Positions 24,560 to 32,448 of a stretch of 64,000 bases of DNA are shown here, piece after piece. The DNA lies in NCBI RefSeq assembly GCF_001667735.1, contig NZ_LZJN01000214.1, positions 1 to 64,000 on the forward strand. The letters run 5' to 3'. The first letter of the stretch is position 1; every line of letters begins with the position of its first letter. The notes beneath the pieces were generated by a model. It was not told the DNA's origin, ran no database searches, and saw only the letters and a program-made list of their open reading frames with translations. The position numbers and the translations under genes are program-made. This stretch comes from Mycobacterium sp. E183 (GTDB lineage Bacteria > Actinomycetota > Actinomycetes > Mycobacteriales > Mycobacteriaceae).

Positions 24560-27500
24560 ATGCTGGCTAACATGATCGACATCGATTCGTCGGCGGACAT
24601 GCCGCTGCTGGACTGGAGCGAGCAGAGCTTGAGCGAGCTGCCCACTGGGACGGTGACGTTGCTGCTTGCCGACGTCGAAGGCTCGACCCGGCTGTGGGAA
24701 ACCCAGTCCGACACCATGACGGCGGCCCTCGAGCAACTGAACCAGACCGTCAACGGCCTGGTCGCCGCCCACGGCGGGGTGCGGCCGGTCGAGCAGGGCG
24801 AGGGCGACAGCTTCGTGATCGCCTTCGCCCGCGCCAGCGACGCCGTCGCTTGCGCCCTGCAGATCCAACTGTCCGTACTCCCGCCGATCCGGATCCGAAT
24901 AGGCGTGCACACCGGCGAGGTCCAGCTGCGCGATGCCGGCAACTACGCCGGGCCCACGATCAACCGGACGGCGCGGCTGCGCGACCTCGCCCACGGCGGG
25001 CAGACGGTGCTGTCCGGGGCCACCGAACCGCTGGTCGTCGACCGGCTACCGGCCGACGCCTGGCTGATAGACCTGGGCGTGTACCCGTTGCGGGATCTGC
25101 CGCGCCCCGAGCGCGTCGTGCAACTCAACCATCCCGGCCTGCGTGCGGAATTCCCGCCGTTACGCACCACGAACGCCGTTGCGGCGTCTCATCTTCCGGT
25201 CCAATTGACCAGCTTCGTCGGCCGTGGCGACCAGATCAGCGACGTCGGACAGATCCTGCGGGACAACAGGGTGGTCACCCTGACCGGCGCGGGCGGCGTC
25301 GGAAAGACACGGTTGGCGGTGCAGGTCGCGGCGCGGGTGTCCGACGAGTTCCCCGGCGGGGCCTGGTTTGTCGATCTCGCCCCGGTCACCAACCCCCTCG
25401 TCGTGCCCGTCACCGTGGCGCGCACCCTGGGCCTTGCCGATCAGCCGGGCCGCTCCACGATGGAAACGGTGGCGAAATTCGTCCGGGACCGCAAAATGCT
25501 ACTGCTGCTGGACAATTGCGAACACCTGCTGGATGCGAGTGCCGAGCTGATCGTCGCCCTGCTCGATGCCGGGCCGGGCGTCACCGTGTTGGCGACCAGC
25601 AGGGAACCGATCGGCATGGCCGGGGAACTGACCTGGCGGGTGCCGTCGCTGACGGTCGACGGCGAGGCCCTCGAGTTGTTCGCCGATCGTGCCCGCCGCA
25701 CGAGACCGGATTTTCAACTCACCGAAGACAATTCGTCCGCGATCGCTGAGATCTGTCAGCGCCTGGACGGCATGCCGCTGGCGATCGAGCTGGCCGCCGC
25801 GCGGACCCGCACGCTGTCGCTGACCCAGATCGTCGACGGGTTGCACCACAACTTCCGCCTGCTGGCCGGGGGCGCGCGCACCGCGGTCCGCCGCCAGCAG
25901 ACGCTGCGCGCATCCATCGACTGGTCCCACGCCATGCTCACCGAGCCGGAACGCATACTGTTCCGCCGGCTGGCGGTGTTCATGGGAGGGTTCGACCTGG
26001 ATGCCGCGCACGCCGTGGGCGCCGACGCCGGGGTCGAGCACTTTCAGCTCATCGACCTGCTCGGGCTCCTGGTCGACAAGTCGCTGATCGTCACCGAGGA
26101 AATCGACGGCATGATGCGCTACCGGCTGCTGGAGACCGTCCGGCAGTACGGCCTGGAAAAGCTGGCCGAGTCGGGTGAAGCCGAGGCCGTGCGCATTCGC
26201 CACCGCGACCACTACACCGCCGCCGCGGCGGAGCTGGAATCGCGGATGCGTGGTGACGGCTCCCCGCTGGTCCCCTGGGCCGAACTCGAGATGGCCAACC
26301 TGCGGGCGGCCCACGCCTGGAGTTGCGACGCCGGGGAGTTCGACCCGGCGCTGCGGCTGGTGTCGGCGCTGCAGCGGGTCTGGCTGACGCGTGGCCGGTT
26401 TCGCGAGGGCGTGACGGGGTTCGATGCCATCTTCAGCGACGAGCGGTACCGCGACGCGGACGTCGCGCCCCAGGTCTGGGTGCGGGGGGTCGCCGACGCC
26501 GGGCTGCTCGGGGTCTGGTCCTCGGTCCCGTTCAGCCTGCAGCGCGCGCAACAGGCCCTGGCTACCGCGCGCCAGCTCGGCGACGAGGCGCTCGTCGTGC
26601 ACAGCTTGATGACCTGCGGCATGTTGGCGGTGGGCAACCCCACGTTGGCCGAACCGTACTTCACCGAGGCGGCGGATCTCGCACGCACATCGGGTGACCT
26701 CGCCGCGCTGGCGCAGCTGCGCGCCTACCAAAGTTTCACGTGTGCCGTCGGGGGTGACATCATCGCCGCGCAGGCGGCGGGCGAGGAGGGACGAGACCTC
26801 GGCGACGCGCTCGGCGACAGCTTCGCGTCCCGTTACAGTCGTACGTTCCTCGGCAGCACGCTGGCAATGCGAGGCAGGCTGACCGAGGGCCTCGAGATGT
26901 CGCGTTCGCTGGTCGAGGAGGCGCGAGCGGCCGGGGACCGCCCCATGGAGGTCTTCGGTCAGATCATCTGCGCGCAAGCGCTCGCGTCGATCGGCGATGC
27001 CGTTGCGGCGCGCACCGCAGCGCACACCGCCCTGGAAATCGGCGCCGCGCTGGGCGGTTTCCACGAGGACTCGGCCTATACGTTCCTGGCCATCGCCGAA
27101 CTGGCCGCCGGTGACGCCGCGGCGGCCAGACAGGCCTGCGACGCGGCCTGGCGGTCCACGTATCCGTTGAAGGAACTTCTCAACCGGTGCACGGTGCCCA
27201 TTGCCGACGCGGCGCTGGGCTGTGGCGACCTGGCCGCCGCCCGACGCTGGGCGGACGACACCGTCGCGGTCGCGCCGGGATCGCAACGGATGCTGGCGCT
27301 GACGTCGCGCGCCCGGGTCGCCGTCGCCCAGGGCGAGCCGCAGCAGGCCGAAACCGATCTGCACGACGCCGTCGCGGTCGCCGAGCGCACCGGCGGACAC
27401 GTGTTACTTCCGGACGCCCTGGAGGGTCTCGCGGCGCTGGCCGCCGACTCCAACCCCGAGCACGCGGCCCGGCTTTTCGGTGCGGCAAATGGCATGCGGC

Positions 27501-27877
27501 AACGCCATGGCTCGGTGCGCTTCAAGGCTTTTCAACCGGCTTACGACGCGGCGCTGTCAACGGTTCGGGAAACCCTGGGGCAGGACGACTTTGAAGCCGC
27601 GTGGTCAGCGGGGCGTGCCCTGTCCACCGCGGAGGCCATCGGTTACGCGCAGCGGGGTCGCGGCGCGCGCGGGCGACCGGCCAGCGGTTGGGAGTCATTG
27701 ACGCCGACCGAGATCGACGTGGTTCGCCTCGTCAGCGAAGGGCTGCCCAACAAGGACATCGCCGCGCGAATGTTCATCTCCGCGCGCACCGTCCAATCTC
27801 ATCTGACGCACGTCTACGCCAAACTCGCCGTGTCGTCGCGGGTGCAGCTCGCTCAGGAAGCCGCCCGCCACACCTAG
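24560..27877 (+). CDS. Adenylate cyclase domain-ATPase-LuxR regulator
   Basis: Protein of 1105 residues. Residues about 28-190 form a class III cyclase domain: metal-binding Asp38 in LLLADVEGSTRLWE, a second acidic site in GDSFVIAFA and the transition-state Asn/Arg region GPTINRTARLRD. An AAA/NB-ARC-type ATPase follows, with Walker A LTGAGGVGKTRLAV and Walker B region KMLLLLDNCEHLL. A helical TPR-like region of about 450 residues leads to a C-terminal LuxR helix-turn-helix (LTPTEIDVVRLVSEG, ISARTVQSHLTHVYAKL). The order matches the mycobacterial Rv0386/Rv1358/Rv2488c family. Signals and targets are unknown. The stop overlaps the convergent SGNH gene by 4 bp. Confidence 0.93.
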   Translation: MLANMIDIDSSADMPLLDWSEQSLSELPTGTVTLLLADVEGSTRLWETQSDTMTAALEQLNQTVNGLVAAHGGVRPVEQGEGDSFVIAFARASDAVACALQIQLSVLPPIRIRIGVHTGEVQLRDAGNYAGPTINRTARLRDLAHGGQTVLSGATEPLVVDRLPADAWLIDLGVYPLRDLPRPERVVQLNHPGLRAEFPPLRTTNAVAASHLPVQLTSFVGRGDQISDVGQILRDNRVVTLTGAGGVGKTRLAVQVAARVSDEFPGGAWFVDLAPVTNPLVVPVTVARTLGLADQPGRSTMETVAKFVRDRKMLLLLDNCEHLLDASAELIVALLDAGPGVTVLATSREPIGMAGELTWRVPSLTVDGEALELFADRARRTRPDFQLTEDNSSAIAEICQRLDGMPLAIELAAARTRTLSLTQIVDGLHHNFRLLAGGARTAVRRQQTLRASIDWSHAMLTEPERILFRRLAVFMGGFDLDAAHAVGADAGVEHFQLIDLLGLLVDKSLIVTEEIDGMMRYRLLETVRQYGLEKLAESGEAEAVRIRHRDHYTAAAAELESRMRGDGSPLVPWAELEMANLRAAHAWSCDAGEFDPALRLVSALQRVWLTRGRFREGVTGFDAIFSDERYRDADVAPQVWVRGVADAGLLGVWSSVPFSLQRAQQALATARQLGDEALVVHSLMTCGMLAVGNPTLAEPYFTEAADLARTSGDLAALAQLRAYQSFTCAVGGDIIAAQAAGEEGRDLGDALGDSFASRYSRTFLGSTLAMRGRLTEGLEMSRSLVEEARAAGDRPMEVFGQIICAQALASIGDAVAARTAAHTALEIGAALGGFHEDSAYTFLAIAELAAGDAAAARQACDAAWRSTYPLKELLNRCTVPIADAALGCGDLAAARRWADDTVAVAPGSQRMLALTSRARVAVAQGEPQQAETDLHDAVAVAERTGGHVLLPDALEGLAALAADSNPEHAARLFGAANGMRQRHGSVRFKAFQPAYDAALSTVRETLGQDDFEAAWSAGRALSTAEAIGYAQRGRGARGRPASGWESLTPTEIDVVRLVSEGLPNKDIAARMFISARTVQSHLTHVYAKLAVSSRVQLAQEAARHT

Positions 27878-28560
27878 GCCGACAGCTGGGTCCGGATGAG
27901 CGGCGCGATCTTGTCCGCCATGTATTGGTGCCCGGCGTCGTTCGGGTGCACGCCGTCCGCGCCGATCAGGTCGGGCCTGCCGACGAACCAGTGTTCGGCG
28001 ATCGGGTCCACCCACGTCGCCCCCGCGGACCCGGCCGCCGCGGCGAGCGCGTCGCGAATCAGCAGGATCGGGAGGGGCACGTCTGCCGTCGGCCACGGCG
28101 GCCCGATCACCAGAAACCGCGCGGACGGCGCCAGACGCCGGGCCAAATCGAATGTGCTGCGGGCTTTTTGACCGATCACACCCGGATCGATCGGCTCGTC
28201 GTTGCGCGAGCCGAAAAAAACCACCAGGACATCGTCGGCCTGCACGGCCCGGGAGGTCAGGTCCTCGAACACGCTGCCGTGGTCACCCGGCATGCCGTAA
28301 CCGGCCCGGCCCTCGGCCGCCACGTCGGCCGAGATCCGCTCGCCCCGCGCGGCGAGCCCGTCCCACGCGCGGGCGGGCCACGACCTCGAGCCCAACCCGC
28401 CCTCGCCGGTGCCGGTGGTGTAGGAATCCCCGACGACCGCCAGATGGTTCAACCGGAAATCCAGGGTCAGCGTGTCGTAGGTGCGCACCTGGGCGGGATA
28501 GGCGATGCCGACGCCGACCAGAAAGGTCAAACCGATGACGAAGGTGGCCAGACGACTCAC
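27874..28560 (-). CDS. Exported SGNH/GDSL hydrolase (Rv0518-like)
   Basis: Protein of 228 residues with a GTG start at 28560. The N-terminus MSRLATFVIGLTFLVGVGI is a signal peptide or anchor. The catalytic blocks are VVGDSYTTGTGEGG (Ser), VFFGSRNDEP (Asn) and ADGVHPNDAGHQYM (Asp/His). These enzymes hydrolyse esters, often acetyl groups on sugars. It is followed on the same strand, 93 bp upstream, by a membrane acyltransferase, so both may act on the same envelope ester. Length and order match Rv0518. Confidence 0.9.
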   Translation of the reverse strand: MSRLATFVIGLTFLVGVGIAYPAQVRTYDTLTLDFRLNHLAVVGDSYTTGTGEGGLGSRSWPARAWDGLAARGERISADVAAEGRAGYGMPGDHGSVFEDLTSRAVQADDVLVVFFGSRNDEPIDPGVIGQKARSTFDLARRLAPSARFLVIGPPWPTADVPLPILLIRDALAAAAGSAGATWVDPIAEHWFVGRPDLIGADGVHPNDAGHQYMADKIAPLIRTQLSA

Positions 28561-28653
28561 TACTACCTCCCTCCCCCGTCAACGGCATCGTCATGTGCCA
28601 CTGCGTTCCATCGATTATCGCCCGCGATTCGCGGCGGGGCGCTAAGACAACCC

Positions 28654-29892
28654 TCACACGGCGCGGGCTGAAACCTTTTCCAGCGAACGGTCGATCGGAT
28701 GGACCTTGCCACCCGCGGCCTCTTCGGGTTCGCTTCTCGCGGTGACGGCTTTGACATCCACCATCTTGCGCATCCAACGACGCGCGGGCTCTTCGACGAA
28801 GTGATACATCGCGATCGAGATCAACACGGCGATCGCGAGCAGGCCGATGACGTTCCACTTCCACGGATTGTCCTGTGGCCTCAGCTCGAATTGCTCGACG
28901 GACCAGCCCCAGGCGGTGTGCACCAGCTCGTGAACCATGTACAGGCAGAACGAGATCTGCCCGCCGTACACCATCAACCGCGTTGAGAGCGCCCTCGGCA
29001 GGCTCCCGACGCCGATCGCCAGCGTGATCACCAACGGAATGAACAGGATGTCGACCACGCCGCCGCTGTCGTTCTCCACGACGCCGGAGATCGGGTGCGC
29101 GTCAAACCAATACAGGACGCCCACCATGGCGGCCAGGAGAAACAGGGACAGGTACCCGGCGACGCGGCGGCCGCGATCGGTCAGCCGCAGCCTGCGCACC
29201 GCGGCGCACGCCAGCGCGCCGGCGACGAATTGCGTGACGATCCGCGGCAGCCAGCTCCACGGGGTGTAGAAGTGGCCGCTCGCCAGCAACATGACCACGG
29301 GCGGCAGCGCCGCCGCGAACGCGAGCACCATCAGGCTGCGCGCCCGCGTGGCCTGCTTCATCCGCAGGATGACCAGCACCAGGAGGCCGAAGAGCAGGTA
29401 CGCCAGCCATTCGGCGCTGATCGACCAGGCCGGCCCGTCCCAGCTGGAGTCGTCGAAGAACGGGACGAACCACAGCTGCACCAGCAGGATCTGGCGGACG
29501 TAGCTGATCGCGGTGAGCTGACCGGCGTCGGGCGACGGCACATGGCCGACGTGCAGCGTGAAGATCACCCACAGGGCGGCGAGGTGCAGGGTGACCAGGT
29601 ACACCGGCCACACCCGGGCCAGCCGCAGCCACAGGAAGTGCAGGGTGGCGCGCGTCGACCACGACCGGCCCATCCGGTCCAGGTAGTTCCAGGTCAGCAC
29701 GAACCCGCTGAGGATGAAGAAAAGGTCGACGCCCTGGGCGCCGCAGTTGAGCACGGGCGCGAGGGCGTCGCGGAAGTCGGGCCCCACGTCGCCCAGCATC
29801 GGCCGGAAGTGGAAGAGCACTACCCAGAGCGCGGCGACGATGCGAAGTCCCGTCAGGGCCTTGATCTCTCCCCTGATCTCTGCGCCGCGCAC
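28654..29892 (-). CDS. Membrane acyltransferase, acyltransferase-3 family (Rv0517-like)
   Basis: Protein of 412 residues with about ten membrane segments. The family N-terminal motif is IKALTGLRIVAALWVVLFHF, and the second block GAQGVDLFFILSGFVLTWNY is intact. It lacks the C-terminal SGNH extension seen in the acyltransferase at 22152; the separate SGNH gene downstream may supply that role. GTG start at 29892. The probable function is O-acylation of a cell-envelope glycan or lipid with a cytoplasmic acyl-CoA donor. The substrate is unknown. Confidence 0.9.
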   Translation of the reverse strand: MRGAEIRGEIKALTGLRIVAALWVVLFHFRPMLGDVGPDFRDALAPVLNCGAQGVDLFFILSGFVLTWNYLDRMGRSWSTRATLHFLWLRLARVWPVYLVTLHLAALWVIFTLHVGHVPSPDAGQLTAISYVRQILLVQLWFVPFFDDSSWDGPAWSISAEWLAYLLFGLLVLVILRMKQATRARSLMVLAFAAALPPVVMLLASGHFYTPWSWLPRIVTQFVAGALACAAVRRLRLTDRGRRVAGYLSLFLLAAMVGVLYWFDAHPISGVVENDSGGVVDILFIPLVITLAIGVGSLPRALSTRLMVYGGQISFCLYMVHELVHTAWGWSVEQFELRPQDNPWKWNVIGLLAIAVLISIAMYHFVEEPARRWMRKMVDVKAVTARSEPEEAAGGKVHPIDRSLEKVSARAV

Positions 29893-30207
29893 GATGCTCT
29901 TTCCGCCTGGACTTCACGTTCGCCTGGTAGCTCGGCTGACCGGGCGACCTCGCGCTGTCACAAGTCCCCGCCTCGCAACCGGTAGCCCTGGCAGCCTAGC
30001 AGCGCAACCGCCGTGACGCCCGGACGGTTGTGGTGTGGCACGCGGACTTTCGCGGCGAATCGGCCCCGGACCAACTTTGCTCGTATCGGCGCGGAATGGC
30101 GGCGAAAATCGCTTCTTAACAAAACGTTAGATGCGGCTTTCACCCTCCTTAAGCTTGCGGTTTAGCGTCAAAGCCATAGCGAGCGCCACGGAGAGTGAGG
30201 GGTGCCC
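29893..30207. other. Divergent non-coding region before the STAS gene
   Basis: About 315 bp between the acyltransferase and the STAS gene, both reading outward. The part near 30100-30180 is AT-rich for this genome (CTTCTTAACAAAACGTTAG, CCTTAAGCTTG). It probably carries the promoter of the STAS gene. GGTTTA at 30159-30164 resembles the GGTT part of a SigF-type -35, but I see no matching GGGTA -10, so no promoter is called. No small gene was found. Confidence 0.4.
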
Positions 30208-30633
30208 ATGACGATCGCCGATGTCCTGACACGGGATCAGAACGGCATCTTCCAGTGCGGCGGCGCATGGGTTCGGGCTCACCGCCGCCAATTGGCGACC
30301 GTGGTGACGATCCGGGGGGAAATAAGCGCCTGCAATGCGGATCAGGTCGGCGAGCACATTCGGCGTTTCATCCTCGGAGAGGACCGCGTGGTGCTCGACA
30401 TGGGCGACGTAAGCGAATTTGCTACGGCGGGCATTTCACTTCTGGAAACCTTCGATGACGCGTGCCGCGCCGAGGGGGTGCAGTGGACCTTGGTGGCAAG
30501 CCCGGCGGTCGCCGAACTGGTGGCTGACGGCGGGTTCTCCGGCAATTACTCGGTGCCCGAGGCGCTGCACGACCTGGCCGACGCGATCGCCAGCCGCCGT
30601 CGCATGGCGTTGCCGCTGGTCAGGATGTCTTAG
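30208..30633 (+). CDS. STAS-domain anti-sigma factor antagonist (Rv0516c-like)
   Basis: Protein of 141 residues. The STAS core runs LATVVTIRGEISACNADQV, then RVVLDMGDVSEFATAGISLL, where the SpoIIAA-type phosphorylatable Ser position falls in the FATAGIS loop. Such proteins free sigma factors by binding their anti-sigma partner. In M. tuberculosis Rv0516c is known as a target of the kinase PknD at Thr2, linked to osmotic stress and SigF. Thr2 is kept here (MTIADV). The ATG at 30208 is chosen over a GTG two codons earlier for that reason. The end overlaps the converging membrane-protein gene by 14 bp. Confidence 0.85.
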   Translation: MTIADVLTRDQNGIFQCGGAWVRAHRRQLATVVTIRGEISACNADQVGEHIRRFILGEDRVVLDMGDVSEFATAGISLLETFDDACRAEGVQWTLVASPAVAELVADGGFSGNYSVPEALHDLADAIASRRRMALPLVRMS

Positions 30634-30883
30634 CGCGCCGCTCACGGCGCTGCCTGGAGATTCCCACCACCGCCAGCACCCCTGCGCTGGTCAGCAGCAG
30701 CAGGGCCAGCAAGAGCAGCTGCGGGTCATACACCGTCGACGTGGTGAACGGCTGCCCGTCCGCGATCGGCGCCACCGCCACGGTGTGGTGCGACCGCGCC
30801 CAGCTGACTCCCGCGCCGATCAGCGCCGCGCAGGCCAGGGCGAGTTCGACCAACGCCCTGTTGCTCCGGTAGCGGGCGCTCAC
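30620..30883 (-). CDS. Small two-helix membrane protein (Rv0514-like)
   Basis: Protein of 87 residues. The first hydrophobic segment is ELALACAALIGAGVSW. A short polar loop containing ADGQPFTTSTVYDPQ follows, then a second segment LLLLALLLLTSAGVLAVVG and a basic tail RQRRERRAK. No enzymatic motif is seen. The GTG start at 30883 overlaps the upstream stop as GTGA, so it is translated with the DUF3093 gene. Placement after hemB matches Rv0514. In H37Rv a 13E12-repeat gene (Rv0515) comes next; here there is none. Confidence 0.8.
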   Translation of the reverse strand: MSARYRSNRALVELALACAALIGAGVSWARSHHTVAVAPIADGQPFTTSTVYDPQLLLLALLLLTSAGVLAVVGISRQRRERRAKTS

Positions 30884-31440
30884 TGCGCGGACCCGGCGTC
30901 GTCGTCACGGTCGAAGTCGGTCACGTCGGCAGGCTCGACCCGCTCCTGGACCAACGGGGTCAGGGCCGCGCGGAGCTCACGGTGCCGGCGCGCCCACGCC
31001 TGCGCGTAGCGCGCGCCGGTCAGCTTCAGGCCGATGCCGATGCGGCCGCGCGGCACCCCGACCAATTCGCCGAGGGCCCGCGCCGACTGCCACCGCGCCA
31101 ACTCCTTGCCGGAGGCTTCGTGGTTCTCCGGTTCCGGGTACACCTTGAGGATCTCGCGCACCAGGATGGTTTCGGTGCCCTGGCGCAGGGCGTCCTCGGT
31201 GAGTTCGACCGAGACGTGGATCCGGGCCGCCTTCACCTGCAACCCGACGAACCCCGATACCAGGACCAAGAAGATCAGCGGGATCAGGAACGACACGGGC
31301 GCACCGCTCCAGATTTCGATCAGGATCATCGCGCCCGCGGCCACCGGGCCCCACAGCACCCAGATCCAGCTGGCGCCCGGTTCGTAGAACAGCGGCTTGC
31401 GTTCCGCGGCCGTCGACTCGGAATTCACAGCAAGCCCCAT
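30880..31440 (-). CDS. DUF3093 membrane-anchored protein (Rv0513-like)
   Basis: Protein of 186 residues. Two close hydrophobic segments (ASWIWVLWGPVAAGAMILIE and FLIPLIFLVLVSGFVGLQV) lead to a soluble domain with VELTEDALRQGTETILV and GRIGIGLKLTGARYAQAWARR. The C-terminus is acidic. This is the DUF3093 layout, common in actinobacteria and of unknown role. Its start lies 1 bp from the hemB stop, so it belongs to the hem operon. An in-frame GTG at 31428 is a possible start. Confidence 0.82.
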   Translation of the reverse strand: MGLAVNSESTAAERKPLFYEPGASWIWVLWGPVAAGAMILIEIWSGAPVSFLIPLIFLVLVSGFVGLQVKAARIHVSVELTEDALRQGTETILVREILKVYPEPENHEASGKELARWQSARALGELVGVPRGRIGIGLKLTGARYAQAWARRHRELRAALTPLVQERVEPADVTDFDRDDDAGSAQ

Positions 31441-31441
31441 C

Positions 31442-32422
31442 TCACGAAAGCCAACCCGCCACGTCGGCGGCCCAGTAGGTCAGCACAATATCGGCTCCGG
31501 CCCGGCGAATGCTCGTCAATGACTCGAGAGCCGCGACCCGCTCGTCGATCCAATTGTTGGCGGCCGCAGCGCAAATCATGGCGTACTCCCCCGAGACCTG
31601 GTAGGCCGCCACCGGCACCGGCGACACCTCCGCCGCGGCGGCCACCACGTCGAGGTAACCCAGCGCGGGCTTGACCATCAGGATGTCCGCGCCCTCGTCG
31701 AGGTCCAGCCGGATCTCGCGCAGCGCTTCGCGGAAGTTGCCCGACTCCTGCTGATAGGTGCGCCGGTCGCCGGACAGGCTGGAGCTGACCGCCTCGCGGA
31801 ACGGGCCGTAGAACGCCGAGGCGAACTTCGCGGCGTAGGCGAGGATGACCACGTCGGTGTGGCCCGCGGCGTCCAGGCCGTCGCGTATCGCGGCCACCTG
31901 GCCGTCCATCATCCCGCTCGGGCCCACCACGTGCGCGCCCGATTCCGCCTGCGCCACAGCAAGTTTCACGTAGCGAGCCAACGTGGCGTCGTTGTCCACC
32001 CGGCCCCTGGCGTCCAGGACGCCGCAGTGGCCGTGGTCGGTGAATTCGTCCAGGCAGGTGTCGGCCATCAACACCGTCGCATCGCCGAGATCCTTGGCCA
32101 GGTCGCGCAGGGCGAGGTTGAGGATGCCGTCGGGATCGGTGCCCGCCGACCCCGTCGCATCCTTGTCTTCGTCCCGGGGCACCCCGAACAGCATCAGCCC
32201 GCCCACCCCGGCTGCGACGGCGTCGGCCGCCGCGCTGCGCAGCGAGTCGCGGGTGTGTTGCACCACGCCCGGCATCGACGCGATCGGCCGTGGTTCGTCG
32301 ATACCGTCGGCGACGAACATCGGCAGCACCAAATGCCTTGGCTCCAAAGATGTTTGCGCCACCAGGCGACGCATCGCGGGGGTGGAGCGGAGCCGGCGCG
32401 GACGCTGCCGCGGGTAGGCCAT
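31442..32422 (-). CDS. hemB: 5-aminolevulinate dehydratase (porphobilinogen synthase)
   Basis: Enzyme of 326 residues joining two 5-aminolevulinate molecules into porphobilinogen. The Schiff-base lysines are in LAYAAKFASAFYGPFR and LMVKPALGYLD. The metal-site region reads MADTCLDEFTDHGHCG, keeping the Cys residues of zinc-type enzymes. It is the last of four clustered porphyrin genes (hemA-hemC-hemD-hemB), 26 bp after hemD. Supply of its substrate depends on hemA here and hemL 18 kb away. Confidence 0.96.
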   Translation of the reverse strand: MAYPRQRPRRLRSTPAMRRLVAQTSLEPRHLVLPMFVADGIDEPRPIASMPGVVQHTRDSLRSAAADAVAAGVGGLMLFGVPRDEDKDATGSAGTDPDGILNLALRDLAKDLGDATVLMADTCLDEFTDHGHCGVLDARGRVDNDATLARYVKLAVAQAESGAHVVGPSGMMDGQVAAIRDGLDAAGHTDVVILAYAAKFASAFYGPFREAVSSSLSGDRRTYQQESGNFREALREIRLDLDEGADILMVKPALGYLDVVAAAAEVSPVPVAAYQVSGEYAMICAAAANNWIDERVAALESLTSIRRAGADIVLTYWAADVAGWLS

Positions 32423-32448
32423 GGGCTAGCTCCTCTGGTGGCGGCCCA

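Noticed and set aside
25499..27400. Minus-strand frame of 633 codons opposite the cyclase-LuxR gene
   Set aside because: Antisense to a gene with several intact domains; no motif of its own.
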